A DNA stretch of 64,000 nt, taken from Leptospira_A sp046736045 (GTDB lineage Bacteria; Spirochaetota; Leptospiria; Leptospirales; Leptospiraceae). Position 1 is the first letter of the stretch. Every line of letters starts with the position of its first letter. The notes below the pieces were generated by a model. The model saw only the letters and a list, made by a program, of their open reading frames with translations. It was not told the DNA's origin and searched no databases. Below, piece after piece: positions 16,368 through 29,195 of the stretch. The position numbers were made by a program, and so were the translations under genes. The DNA is taken from contig NZ_CP177134.1 in the NCBI RefSeq assembly GCF_046736045.1, positions 310,001 through 374,000 on the forward strand, given 5' to 3'.

Positions 16368-16480
16368 CAATTCATCTTAACTAATATACGACAAAGTATT
16401 TCATACTTCCTAATCATCACCACCTCTCCCTCCTCTCAACCATCCCATCATCCTTATCAGATAAAGGGAAAGCCAACCGG

Positions 16481-16500
16481 AGCGACCCATAGGGAGCGAG
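16481..16500. repeat. Inverted repeat arm (left) bounding the rRNA fragment
   Basis: AGCGACCCATAGGGAGCGAG here has its reverse complement at 16894-16913 inside the insertion, with one mismatch in 20 bases. The same left arm also occurs in the intact rrl flank at about 26000-26019. Confidence 0.8.
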
Positions 16501-16628
16501 GTTATGAACTTTCGCGGGGCGTAAGCTTAGCGAAAAGTTCATCGGTGCGGACCACCAAACAAAGATTAAAAAACGAGAGACGATCTCAATTGTGACTTGC
16601 ACGTTCTAGAACATGCAAATTGTAATAT

Positions 16629-16941
<313 letters not shown>

Positions 16942-17045
16942 GACTTGATTTTAAAAATAAGGGCGTTCCCAATTGGGTTGGTATAATAGAATTCTATTTA
17001 GAAAGGGTCGGGCGCTCGGTCGATCCCTAACGCGGGGGAAGTGGA

Positions 17046-17231
17046 TTATTTTCTCCCAATCCAATAATCTGGTTCTCGATGTTGATGTGCAACTGCGATG
17101 ATGAGAATATGATCCGTCTCTATCGAATATAAAATCTTATATGGAAATTTATGAAGGATATACTTTCTTATTTCCCCAGTGTCTACTGACCAAGCCATTG
17201 GATAATCCGAGATTCTTTTATCGCTTTCCAA
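17046..17231 (-). pseudogene. ParE/RelE-type toxin remnant
   Basis: The 61-residue frame matches the C-terminal two thirds of ParE/RelE toxins: IRKYILHKFPYKILYSIETDHILIIAVAHQHREPDYW contains the conserved Arg, the FPY core strand and the AVAH motif. The family is usually 90-100 residues. The N-terminal helix is missing in this frame, because an in-frame TAA precedes the TTG. A different frame just upstream (GMVLSRSNEEIWKAIK) looks like the lost helix, implying a frameshift near 17215. No antitoxin gene is present next to it. It is probably dead. Confidence 0.6.
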
Positions 17232-17402
17232 ATTTCCTCGTTAGACCTACTCAATACCATACCTGCAAGTAAAAAAACTACCGCATCGGAAGGGATTTTT
17301 TTTGCGGTTCACAATATAAAAAAAATTGTATTCCGATAATTATTGGAATACAAGTGAACTTCAACGGTTTTAGGTTTTGGTTATTCATAACATTATAATC
17401 GA

Positions 17403-18554
17403 CTACCAATTGGGTTTGTAGATTAGGATTGGTTCCTTCACTCCAACCTTGGCATGAATCATTCTAATTCGCTCTAAAAATCCTTGAGATACTTCTTGCC
17501 ATTGGCCAATGATTTTGGCATCCCCCGTGGTAAAAACATCTTCCGCAAAGACCATCCCCACGCGAACTTCATCCACTTTCACTTGTTTCACGTCTTTCGA
17601 ATATTCCGTGTACATGGTCTTTTCCATTGCGGAAATTAGAATTGGTTCAAAGTTTCCGGTTCTGGTTTTTAAGGTTTGGGCAAATTCCATGGGATTGTTG
17701 GATTTGTTTTGAATGTGTTCAAATTCAATGGCCGCCCGAAGGATCCGCGAGCCAAAGGGAATTTTTTCCCTGGGAATTTTCATGGAACCGGCCGTCCCGT
17801 CCAAATTCCAATTTTGATATAATATGATTTCTGCAATTTTCTCCAAACGAGGTATCGAAGACAATAGTTTATGCCCCATAATGGGATGACTTTGAAAATT
17901 AGTACTTTCGTCCCCTGCCAAAGGCCGACCGTTGATGATTTTTTCTAAGGTATCTGGCGGGAGTGTGATTGTTCCTACAAGAGAAAATAAACTGGCAATC
18001 TCAATTTCCCAAATATCTCCGTATTCTAAGGCCTCACATAGATGACGTGCTATACGTTGGATGCGCGCCGCTTTTCCAAATAACCTCGGGCTCACAGCAG
18101 TTAGTACATTGGATAGAAGTTTTACGCTTCCGATAAATGTTTTTTCAAGCAATTCTTTCTCTGAGAGTTTGGCCCGAAATTTTGACAAAGCGCTGTTCAA
18201 TCTGGCCTTTAGGATCTCAACCTCAAATGGTTTATGGATAAAATCATCGGCCCCTAACTTCAAACAATTGACGATCTCTTCAGTTTCCTCGATGGCCGAA
18301 ACCATCAGAACAGGAATTTCCTGGAGTTTGGGCTGGCCTTTGATCCATTTTAAAAGTTCAATGCCATTCATTTCAGGCATATTGATATCCAAAAGAATTA
18401 CGGTAAAAGAATCGGCCTCAAGGAGAGCCTGAGCTTCCTTCCCATTATTGGCCAATACCGATTCGAAACCGAGACTCTTAGTGAGTTCCTCCAAAATCAA
18501 CCTATTGTCTTCGCTATCGTCGACAATTAACACTTTTATTTCGTTTAAAGTCAT
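17403..18554 (-). CDS. Response regulator with degenerate HD-GYP-like output domain
   Basis: Residues 5-125 are a receiver domain: acidic pocket VDDSEDN (Asp12/13), phosphoacceptor Asp56 in LLDINMPEM, and Lys in HKPFE. Residues ~140-300 follow the HD-GYP layout, but the key residues are gone: the 'LHDIGKI' position reads FSLVGTITLP and the 'HHERWDGSGYP' position reads YQNWNLDGTAG. Only the HPIMGHKLL motif survives. It therefore probably cannot hydrolyse cyclic di-GMP and may act by binding. A ~70-residue C-terminal beta-rich domain follows. It is divergent from the REC-cyclase gene 112 bases away, so the two likely share a control region. Confidence 0.8.
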   Translation of the reverse strand: MTLNEIKVLIVDDSEDNRLILEELTKSLGFESVLANNGKEAQALLEADSFTVILLDINMPEMNGIELLKWIKGQPKLQEIPVLMVSAIEETEEIVNCLKLGADDFIHKPFEVEILKARLNSALSKFRAKLSEKELLEKTFIGSVKLLSNVLTAVSPRLFGKAARIQRIARHLCEALEYGDIWEIEIASLFSLVGTITLPPDTLEKIINGRPLAGDESTNFQSHPIMGHKLLSSIPRLEKIAEIILYQNWNLDGTAGSMKIPREKIPFGSRILRAAIEFEHIQNKSNNPMEFAQTLKTRTGNFEPILISAMEKTMYTEYSKDVKQVKVDEVRVGMVFAEDVFTTGDAKIIGQWQEVSQGFLERIRMIHAKVGVKEPILIYKPNW

Positions 18555-18666
18555 ATCTGCAATGGCTAAATTAACATTTCTAGATTAAATAGACAATCTT
18601 TAAAGGATTTACCTTTTTATACGTTTAGATTTTTTTAATAAGAATTCACAGTTGCTCGGAAAATAA

Positions 18667-19722
18667 ATGAACTCAGATGGAAAAAAAGCCCAAATATTGA
18701 TTGTAGATGACAGCGAAGACAATCGCGAGATCCTTCAGGCATTGATAGAAGATATGGGACATTCCTGTGCCCAAGCTGAAAATGGTCAGTTGGCCTTGTA
18801 TTGGATTGAGGCAAATTCCATTGATTTGATTCTACTTGATGTGAATATGCCTGTGTTAGATGGGTATTCTACTTTAAAAAAAATCCGAGATAAGCCAGAC
18901 TTTAAACATATCCCGATTCTTATGGTCAGTGCCGTAGACGAAGTGGATCGTATCGTCGATTGCTTGCAGTCAGGTGCTGACGATTTCATCTCCAAACCTT
19001 TCGAACCAGATATCCTTCGGGCTCGAGTCAAAAATTGTTTGTCAAGACTCCATTTTCATTTGCAAGAACGAAAGTTGTTAGCACAAATTTCAGAGGAAAA
19101 GGATCAATCAGAATACTTACTACTTAATATTTTGCCAGAAAAAATTGCCGCAGAACTCAAAACTGAAGGAGTAGCAAAACCGCAGTCGTATGAACAAGTG
19201 AGTGTCCTCTTTACAGATATAGTAGGTTTTACAATCATTGCCGAAAAACTATCTCCTCAAGAATTAATTGACCAATTAAATTCGTTTTTTGTGGAATTTG
19301 ATGAGATTATTTATAAATACAATTTAGAAAAAATTAAAACTATCGGCGATGCCTATATGTGTGCCGGTGGAATTCCTTTGAAAAATTCAACTAACGCAAT
19401 CGATGCGGTTCGAGCCGGTTTAGCAATCCAAAAATTTGTAAAAGATCGTGCCGGCTGGGAACTAAGACTTGGTATCCATACTGGACCTGTCGTAGCAGGA
19501 GTTATAGGTAAAAAGAAATTTGCTTATGATATATGGGGCGATGCAGTGAACGTGGCAGCAAGAATTGAAAGTTCAGGTGAGCCAGGGAAAGTCAATATTT
19601 CAGAAGACACATATTTTTTGGTAAAAGATTTTTTCGAATGTGAACATAGAGGAAAAATAAAAGCGAAAAATAAAGACTCTATGGATATGTATTTTGTTTT
19701 AGGGGAAAAAAATGGAAAATAA
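18667..19722 (+). CDS. Response regulator-class III adenylate cyclase
   Basis: Residues 8-125 are a receiver domain with Asp14/15, phosphoacceptor Asp58 (LLDVNMP) and Lys in SKPFEP. A short coiled linker (HLQERKLLAQISEEKDQSEYLLLNILP) leads into a class III nucleotide cyclase domain from about 170 to 345. That domain has both metal-binding aspartates (LFTDIVGFT and GDAYMCAGG), the adenine-selecting Lys (EKIKTIGDAY), and Asp with the NxxxR motif in YDIWGDAVNVAARIES. All catalytic positions appear intact, so it should make cAMP when phosphorylated. The stop codon overlaps the start of the next gene by 11 bases, indicating translational coupling to the kinase that probably controls it. Confidence 0.92.
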   Translation: MNSDGKKAQILIVDDSEDNREILQALIEDMGHSCAQAENGQLALYWIEANSIDLILLDVNMPVLDGYSTLKKIRDKPDFKHIPILMVSAVDEVDRIVDCLQSGADDFISKPFEPDILRARVKNCLSRLHFHLQERKLLAQISEEKDQSEYLLLNILPEKIAAELKTEGVAKPQSYEQVSVLFTDIVGFTIIAEKLSPQELIDQLNSFFVEFDEIIYKYNLEKIKTIGDAYMCAGGIPLKNSTNAIDAVRAGLAIQKFVKDRAGWELRLGIHTGPVVAGVIGKKKFAYDIWGDAVNVAARIESSGEPGKVNISEDTYFLVKDFFECEHRGKIKAKNKDSMDMYFVLGEKNGK

Positions 19723-22700
19723 AAATTATCGTATTTTGATCAGTTTCGTGTACCTTGCAGGATTTATATTTTTTACCCTATATGGATTTGGTGAATGGAA
19801 AGGATTTCAATCTGATTCCATACGAAATGATATAACTGAAGCCATAAAGAGTATTTCGGCTTTATTTGACTCAAGTGAACATTTAAATTCTCTTATAAAA
19901 AAGTCAATAGTCAATAAGTCAAATGAAGATATCAGTGAGGTTGCCAATAGATTGCAGTCCATTGATGACCATCTACTCCGTTTTCAAAACCAATATTCAA
20001 AGTATTTTGAAGATGAAAAGTTGATTGTTACATTAAAACGAAACCGCACCCAACTTTTGGAATTTGAAAAAAGTTTATTAGAAAGCCTAAGTAAAGGACA
20101 GTTTGAATCTACAAAAGAAATGCTTTTTGATTCCGAATATGTCAGCAGGCAAAATGAATTTCGGCAAACGTTATCTAAACTTGAAACGCAAATATTTGAA
20201 TCCTTAAAAGTGAGAACAGATTCAGCTACAAAGGTCATTAGACTCCTTTCCTTTATTAGAATGCTTGTTGCCTTCGGGATAGTGGGTTTTGCTTTTTCCT
20301 TTTATCGCAAAATACAAGCCGAATTCAAAAAAAATCAAGACCTTATGGAAGCAATTGAAAAAAGTAATATTGATTTAGAATCAAAAGTTACAGAACGTAC
20401 GGTCGAATTAGAGAAACAGGCATACGAATCTGAAAAACTTTTACTGCAAACCGAGATAAAGGCAAAAGAATTACAGGATTTAAATATAAAATTAGAATCA
20501 AGAGGTAAACAGGACGAAGCATTGTCCAGACTAAACGAAGTTTTGCGTTCTAAATCCAATCTGGATGAAATAGCGGATAGTGGTTTAGAATTGATATCAA
20601 ACTTTTTACAAGCGAATGCGAGTCTTTTATACATCTATAATGAAGACTCATTATATTTTGAATATCAGGCAAATTATGCTAAATCATCTTTTGATGTTGA
20701 ACTTAAAGAATTTAAATTAGGTGAGGGACTGATAGGACAAACGGCAAAAGAAAAAAAAATTAAAATTACAAAATTTGGATCAGACTCGAATGTTCGTTTT
20801 GGTTTAGGCAAAATCTTCCTTACTGATCTTGTCCACTGTCCTCTCGTAATAAACGAATCGGTGATTGGCATTGTAGAAATAGGTTTTGCTACGCCCTATA
20901 ATGAAAATTATAACGATTGGCTCATGAAAGCAATCGAATCATTGGGAGTGAGTATCAAATTAGCAAGAGATAGAAACCAATTGAATTCTGCATTTTTAAA
21001 ATTAGAAAATCATCAAATAGAATTAATTTCCACTGAGGAATGGTATAAAGGTATCATCCAATCTGCTCCCGATGGAATGTTTGTTACCGACGAACATGGA
21101 ATCATTATCATTACTAATTCAATCCTCGACAAAATTTTCGGTTATGATGTTGGTGAGTTAATTGGCCACCATACAGATATTCTAGTTCCGGACGAAATGA
21201 AACATCGTCATGAGGATCTAAGAAAAGGTTTTGTTTATTCTGCTGAAAAAACAAGAGAGATGGCATCCGGAAGTCGAACGATAAAAGGCCGGAAAAAAAA
21301 TGGTCAACTATTCCCAGTAGACATCGGTCTTTCAAAACTTCCGGCTTTAGGTGGCAAAGGGCTATGTATTTGTGCGTCCGTTCGCGACATTACAGAAAAA
21401 CGGGCAGCCCAAGATGCACTTTTTGAAAGTGAGGAAAGAAGTAGGTTAATTCTAACTTCTGTTAGAGACGGGATTGTTGGTCTTGATTCTTCTGGATATA
21501 TAACATTTATCAACGAAGCTGGGGCAAATTTGTTAGGTTATTCCGTTGAGGAAATGAATGGTAAAATGATGCACAAACTGGTACATCATTCTTATTCAGA
21601 TGGAAGTGAATTTCCTCAATCTGAGTGCAGTATGTATCTTACATCGCAAGATGGGAATTTTAGAAATGTAGAAGACGAAGTGTTATGGCGAAAAGATGGA
21701 ACAAGTATACCAATTGGTTACTCAACAACTCCGATCTTCAAAGGAGACATTTTAGTTGGAACAGTTATCGTATTTCGTGATATTCGAGAACGTATCGCAA
21801 AAGAAAATGAAATTAAATCAGGTCAATTGAAACTGAAAGCCTTGTTTAATGCATTGCCAGTGGGAGTAATCATGATTGAGCCAGATGGCAAAGTTTCCGA
21901 AGCCAATGGATTGAGTACAGAACTTCTCGGTGACCTAAATGATTTTCATACATTGCAAGGGCCGTCAGACAATTGGAAAATTGTTCGCGGAGATTTAACG
22001 CCGATGCCATTGGAAGAATTCCCTTCGAGCCGCGCGCTAAAGGGAGAAGGAATCATTCGGAATGTGGAGATGGGAGTGTATCGTCCGCAAGGTGACTTGA
22101 TCTGGATTAGTACAAGTGCAGCACCCATCGACGAATCCGTAGGAGGCGGTGTTGCTTGTTCGTTTCTGGATATAACAGACATTAAAAAGGTAAACCAACA
22201 AATTGAAGAAGATAAAAAGCGATTACAAAACATTTTAGATTCGAGTCCTGTTGGAATTGGATTCACTTCCAAAGATCATTTTCAATTCTGCAATCCAAAA
22301 TTTACCGATCTATTCGGACTCAAAAGTGGAGATCCAGTAAAATCTATTTATTATAACGAAAACGATAGAACAAAAGTAAATGAAGGTGTCAAAACTTTCG
22401 GAAGACTTGAAAATATTGAACTTCAAATGCTCTCAAAGGACAAAAAGAAACATGAAATTCTCGCTACATTTATAGCGATTAATATTGATGGTGAAGATGG
22501 TATACTTGGCTGGCTTCTGGATATTACCGATCGGAAAAACAAAGAATTAGAAGTCAAAAAAACTCACCAACAATTGATGACTCTCATTGATAGTATACAA
22601 TCTGTCATTTTTCTCAAAGACAAGGATGGCAAACACCTACTCGTAAATAATTTTTATGAAAAGGTTACTGGTATTAGACGCAATGAAATCATTGGTAAAA

Positions 22701-25321
22701 CTGACTTGGAAGTGATGCCTGATGAAGTAGCCAATCATATCATGGCCCAAGATGCTATGGTAATCAAAAATAAAATTGATATTACGTATGAAGAAGAAGT
22801 TCCCGATCGAAATGGTAACATCAAACATTATTTAACTACAAAAGTACCGCTGATTGGAGAAAACGGTGAAGTATATGGCATGTGCGGAATTGCGACAGAC
22901 ATTACTGAACGTAAAAACTTCGAAAAAACTTTAGCAGAAAGCAAACAGCAGTTAGATTTTGCTATTCACGGCGCAAATCTCGGGTTATGGGATTGGAATG
23001 CATCTTCTAATTTTGTAAAAACAAATGATGTTTGGGCTGAACTGATCGGATACACAAATGAAGAACTCGACCAATTGTATGGGAAAAGTTTTGAAAGATT
23101 GTCAAAACAAGTTCATCCAAATGATATTCAACACGCAATGGACACCTTGAACAAACATGTTAACGGTGAATTGGAAACTTACTCTGTTGAATATAGAATG
23201 AAGACCAAGTCAGGTGATTGGCGATGGATGTTAGATAAAGGTCGGGGTGTAGAACGTGATGAAAATGGAAAGGCAACTCGTATGATCGGGATATTAATGG
23301 ACACCGATATTCGTAAAAAAATTGAGTTGGACCTAGAGAAAGCAAAAACGATTGCAGAAGAAGCTACAAGAGCCAAATCAGATTTTCTAGCAAATATGAG
23401 TCATGAAATACGTACACCCATGAATTCCATCATTGGTATGACTCAATTGGCCTTAAAAACTGATTTAAACCAAAAACAAAAAGGGTATCTCGACAAAGTC
23501 CAACGATCCTCTCAAGCTTTGTTAGGAATTATCAATGACATTCTTGACTTTTCAAAAATTGAAGCAGGTAAAATGTCAATTGAATATACGGAATTTCAAA
23601 TAGAAGAAATCATCCATACGGTCGCTGATATTGCGGGGATTAAAGCTTACGAAAAAAAAATTGAACTTCTTTTTCATATTCAACCGGATATTCCAACCCA
23701 ACTGATGGGTGATCCATTGCGACTGGGTCAAATTCTCATTAACCTAACAGGTAACGCAGTCAAATTTACTTCAGAGGGAGAAGTAGTAGTTTCAATTGAA
23801 AAAGTAAGTGAAACGGAAGGCAACGTTGAACTTCGTTTCACAGTCAAAGACAGTGGGATCGGGTTAACAGAAGAACAAGTATCAAAATTATTTAAAGCAT
23901 TCACGCAAGCAGATGCATCGACAACAAGGCAGTACGGTGGGACTGGTCTTGGACTTACGATCTCAAAAAGGATTGTGGAATTAATGGGAGGCACAATTGG
24001 AGTAACGAGTGAACTCGGCGTGGGAAGCCAATTTTACTTTCAATTGAATTTTGACAAAACATCGTCAGCCAATTATTCATTTGTAAATGAGGCTAAGATA
24101 CTTTCTGGATTGCGTGTGTTAGTTGTCGACGATAACGAAGCATCCAGAGAAATTCTTAGATCCATGTTGATTAGTTTTGGATTTTTTGCAAGTCTCGTTG
24201 GGTCCGCAAGGGAAGCAATTTCAGAACTCGAAAACACAACTAAACCTTATGACCTTGTACTAATGGACTATATGATGCCCGAAATCAATGGAATTGATGC
24301 AGCAAAAAGGATATTGGCCGATGAAAAAATTCCAAATTCACCTACTTTAATTATGGTAACAGCTTACGGAAGAGAAGAAGTGATGCGTCAGGCTGAAGAA
24401 GCCGGTATCAAAGGATTTTTGGTGAAACCTGTCAGTCCTTCCACTCTTCTCGACACCATTCTTTTTTCGTTAGGAAAAGGACACTTGCAGAAAGCGCGAG
24501 ATCGAATCGATGAAGCCGACTATATGGCAAATGCAAAAGAAATTCAAGGCATTGAAGTTTTACTTGTGGAAGACAACGAAATGAACCAAGAACTTGCCAT
24601 GGAACTTTTAGGTAGTGCGGGAATAAAAGTCACGTTAGCCGTAAATGGCAAAGAAGGTCTAGAAGCAGTTCAAAAAAAAGCTTATGACTTAGTGCTTATG
24701 GACTGTCAAATGCCCATACTAGACGGTTATGCGACCACAAGAGCCATTAGAAATTTAGAAGGATTTGATTTACTTCCCATCATTGCAATGACGGCCAATG
24801 CGATGAGTGGAGATAAGGAAAAATGTTTAGATGCAGGGATGAATGATCATGTTGCAAAGCCAATAGATGTATCTGAATTATTTTCTAAAATGGCGTATTG
24901 GGCAAAAAAAAATCAACAAAAGTCGGATAGAGAGGAAGGAACAAACAAAATGGACAACGAACTTAAGATTAAAGATGTGGATGTAGATGGTGGGCTTAAA
25001 CGAATGGCCGGCAATCAAAACTTGTACTTAAAACTTCTTAAAAAATTTGTAAACGGATTGGATACCGTAAACCAACAAATTTTAGATCCTTTCCAGGCGG
25101 GGGATCAGGAAACAGCCGAGAGGGTTGCGCATACCTTAAAAGGAAATGCGGGAAACATTGGAGCCAACGATCTTTTTGAAGCCTTTAAAAAGTTGGACAT
25201 CGAACTTAAGAGTGAAACTGCAAGTCGAAACACAGTAAATGAGCATCTAAAAAATATTGCAGAAAAATCGGAAGTCCTAAAACAAAACGTGATCAGTGCT
25301 GGAATCGATTTAACTTCGTAA
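19712..25321 (+). CDS. Giant hybrid histidine kinase: GAF, multiple PAS, HisKA, HATPase, two REC, Hpt
   Basis: An 1,869-residue sensor. Transmembrane helices lie at about 6-26 and 180-200 and enclose a ~150-residue periplasmic helical domain. A coiled coil (205-270), a GAF domain (about 285-425) and roughly six PAS domains (about 440-1205) follow. HisKA has NMSHEIRTPMNS with His1231. HATPase has NAVKFTSEGE, DSGIGL and GGTGLGLTIS. The first REC has Asp1519 (LMDYMMP), the second Asp1664 (LMDCQMP), and the Hpt domain has His1807 (AHTLKGNAGN). This gives an internal phosphorelay. The ATG lies inside the end of the REC-cyclase gene, so the pair is co-translated. The stacked PAS/GAF array suggests integration of several signals such as redox, ligands or light; which ones cannot be read from sequence. 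Confidence 0.93.
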   Translation: MENKNYRILISFVYLAGFIFFTLYGFGEWKGFQSDSIRNDITEAIKSISALFDSSEHLNSLIKKSIVNKSNEDISEVANRLQSIDDHLLRFQNQYSKYFEDEKLIVTLKRNRTQLLEFEKSLLESLSKGQFESTKEMLFDSEYVSRQNEFRQTLSKLETQIFESLKVRTDSATKVIRLLSFIRMLVAFGIVGFAFSFYRKIQAEFKKNQDLMEAIEKSNIDLESKVTERTVELEKQAYESEKLLLQTEIKAKELQDLNIKLESRGKQDEALSRLNEVLRSKSNLDEIADSGLELISNFLQANASLLYIYNEDSLYFEYQANYAKSSFDVELKEFKLGEGLIGQTAKEKKIKITKFGSDSNVRFGLGKIFLTDLVHCPLVINESVIGIVEIGFATPYNENYNDWLMKAIESLGVSIKLARDRNQLNSAFLKLENHQIELISTEEWYKGIIQSAPDGMFVTDEHGIIIITNSILDKIFGYDVGELIGHHTDILVPDEMKHRHEDLRKGFVYSAEKTREMASGSRTIKGRKKNGQLFPVDIGLSKLPALGGKGLCICASVRDITEKRAAQDALFESEERSRLILTSVRDGIVGLDSSGYITFINEAGANLLGYSVEEMNGKMMHKLVHHSYSDGSEFPQSECSMYLTSQDGNFRNVEDEVLWRKDGTSIPIGYSTTPIFKGDILVGTVIVFRDIRERIAKENEIKSGQLKLKALFNALPVGVIMIEPDGKVSEANGLSTELLGDLNDFHTLQGPSDNWKIVRGDLTPMPLEEFPSSRALKGEGIIRNVEMGVYRPQGDLIWISTSAAPIDESVGGGVACSFLDITDIKKVNQQIEEDKKRLQNILDSSPVGIGFTSKDHFQFCNPKFTDLFGLKSGDPVKSIYYNENDRTKVNEGVKTFGRLENIELQMLSKDKKKHEILATFIAINIDGEDGILGWLLDITDRKNKELEVKKTHQQLMTLIDSIQSVIFLKDKDGKHLLVNNFYEKVTGIRRNEIIGKTDLEVMPDEVANHIMAQDAMVIKNKIDITYEEEVPDRNGNIKHYLTTKVPLIGENGEVYGMCGIATDITERKNFEKTLAESKQQLDFAIHGANLGLWDWNASSNFVKTNDVWAELIGYTNEELDQLYGKSFERLSKQVHPNDIQHAMDTLNKHVNGELETYSVEYRMKTKSGDWRWMLDKGRGVERDENGKATRMIGILMDTDIRKKIELDLEKAKTIAEEATRAKSDFLANMSHEIRTPMNSIIGMTQLALKTDLNQKQKGYLDKVQRSSQALLGIINDILDFSKIEAGKMSIEYTEFQIEEIIHTVADIAGIKAYEKKIELLFHIQPDIPTQLMGDPLRLGQILINLTGNAVKFTSEGEVVVSIEKVSETEGNVELRFTVKDSGIGLTEEQVSKLFKAFTQADASTTRQYGGTGLGLTISKRIVELMGGTIGVTSELGVGSQFYFQLNFDKTSSANYSFVNEAKILSGLRVLVVDDNEASREILRSMLISFGFFASLVGSAREAISELENTTKPYDLVLMDYMMPEINGIDAAKRILADEKIPNSPTLIMVTAYGREEVMRQAEEAGIKGFLVKPVSPSTLLDTILFSLGKGHLQKARDRIDEADYMANAKEIQGIEVLLVEDNEMNQELAMELLGSAGIKVTLAVNGKEGLEAVQKKAYDLVLMDCQMPILDGYATTRAIRNLEGFDLLPIIAMTANAMSGDKEKCLDAGMNDHVAKPIDVSELFSKMAYWAKKNQQKSDREEGTNKMDNELKIKDVDVDGGLKRMAGNQNLYLKLLKKFVNGLDTVNQQILDPFQAGDQETAERVAHTLKGNAGNIGANDLFEAFKKLDIELKSETASRNTVNEHLKNIAEKSEVLKQNVISAGIDLTS

Positions 25322-25599
25322 AAAAAATGATTTTTTTATCGTTCCTACTCTAGTGAAGACCAATGGTTGTTAGAATCATTTTTGAAGAACTTTACCCAAG
25401 CCCGACCTTGATTGCTGTATAAAACCAAGTGAAACCCTGTGGCAAGAAATACTTAAACCACAGGATAAAATGTGAGAAATTCATCTAACAATTATTTGGC
25501 GGCTTACATTCCGACAAAAAGTAAATATATTCGCCTTTAAGCCGACTGGCTTCCTATAATGGACATTGTGTCGCGAATATGAGGCTTCCCATCTTTGTC

Positions 25600-25631
25600 T
25601 TGGTAGTGGTTTTTATAAAAACCACTACCAA
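25600..25631. terminator. Long palindromic hairpin
   Basis: TTGGTAGTGGTTTTT and its reverse complement are separated by only two bases, giving about 14 usable base pairs with a TATA loop. A T-run or A-run is present on either side of the loop. It may act as a bidirectional transcription terminator between the kinase and the rrl region. Confidence 0.45.
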
Positions 25632-25653
25632 CTTCCTAAGTGGTTAAATAAAA

Positions 25654-25678
25654 AAGCCACCCTATAACAGGATGGCTT
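25654..25678 (-). terminator. Intrinsic terminator
   Basis: AAGCCA and TGGCTT with inner CCT/AGG form the stem; the minus strand continues TTTTTTATTT. It resembles the two other AAGCC...GGCTT hairpins in the rrl flanks. Confidence 0.6.
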
Positions 25679-25739
25679 CCCAACTTAATATACGACAGTG
25701 AATAGATTCAATGGTCAATGCCAGCGGAGCACATGCTTC

Positions 25740-25825
25740 ATACGTTTCCAACTCCTGCTCACGGGACATCCTTGTCCCGATTCGCGAGCTACGCCATCAT
25801 GGCTTCGCCTCCGTTGGAAACGTAT
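25740..25825 (+). repeat. MITE-like repeat, copy 3 (complete, 13-bp terminal inverted repeats)
   Basis: The 86-base element begins ATACGTTTCCAAC and ends with the exact reverse complement GTTGGAAACGTAT. Inside is a GGGAC/GTCCC hairpin followed by GATTCGCGAGCTACGCCATC. It encodes no protein. Two related copies lie at 14180-14244 and 15130-15190. A TTC flanks both ends, a possible 3-base target duplication. Confidence 0.8.
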
Positions 25826-25871
25826 TTCGCTAAGTTTACTTATTCTAGAATAACATGTGTTATAAACAAAA

Positions 25872-25899
25872 AAGCCTCTGATCTTTTGACCAAAGGCTT
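25872..25899 (-). terminator. Intrinsic terminator of the 23S rRNA transcript
   Basis: Read on the minus strand, AAGCCTTTGGTC pairs with GATCAGAGGCTT and is followed by TTTTTTG. It lies about 250 bases beyond the 3' end of the rRNA, after a conserved flank. Confidence 0.75.
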
Positions 25900-26146
25900 C
25901 TCCAACATGTTATACGACATCAATTCTTTAATCATCACCACCTCTCCCTCCTCTCAACCATCCCATCATCCTTATCAGATAAAGGGAAAGCCAACCGGAG
26001 CGACCCATAGGGAGCGAGGTTATGAACTTTCGCGGGGCGTAAGCTTAGCGAAAAGTTCATCGGTGCGGACCACCAAACAAAGATTAAAAAACGAGAGACG
26101 ATCTCAATTGTGACTTGCACGTTCTAGAACATGCAAATTGTAATAT

Positions 26147-29068
<2,922 letters not shown>

Positions 29069-29166
29069 ATATTACTTGAGTAATACCTAAAGTTTTTGTT
29101 CGTCTCTCTTGATACAATCATAACTGACTCGGCGTCATCATGATCGTTCGGCGCATTGTTTTTTAA

Positions 29167-29195
29167 TCTTTACAATGTCGTATATTTGTTGTCAA
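29167..29195 (-). promoter_or_regulatory. Candidate promoter of the 23S rRNA gene
   Basis: On the minus strand TTGACA (29190-29195) is followed after exactly 17 bases by TAAAGA (29167-29172), a good -35 with a weak -10. It lies about 100 bases before the mature 5' end. The spacer contains AATATACGACA, a motif also found next to the terminators of this region. Confidence 0.5.

Larger units (their letters stand above)
25322..25739. other. Gene-free region rich in hairpins
   Basis: I see no coding sequence in this region. It holds three inverted repeats. CCTGTGG/CCACAGG (25436-25464) lies about 115 bases after the kinase stop. A long stem of 14-15 bp built on GGTAGTGGTTTT spans 25600-25631. A terminator AAGCCA-CCCT/AGG-TGGCTT lies at 25654-25678, with a T-run on the minus strand. 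An AATATACGACA motif follows at 25687-25697. Confidence 0.5.

Noticed and set aside
16417..16602. 61-residue open frame repeated at 25935-26120
   Set aside because: It is duplicated because the rrl 3' flank is duplicated; no ribosome-binding site or recognisable protein, so it is non-coding.
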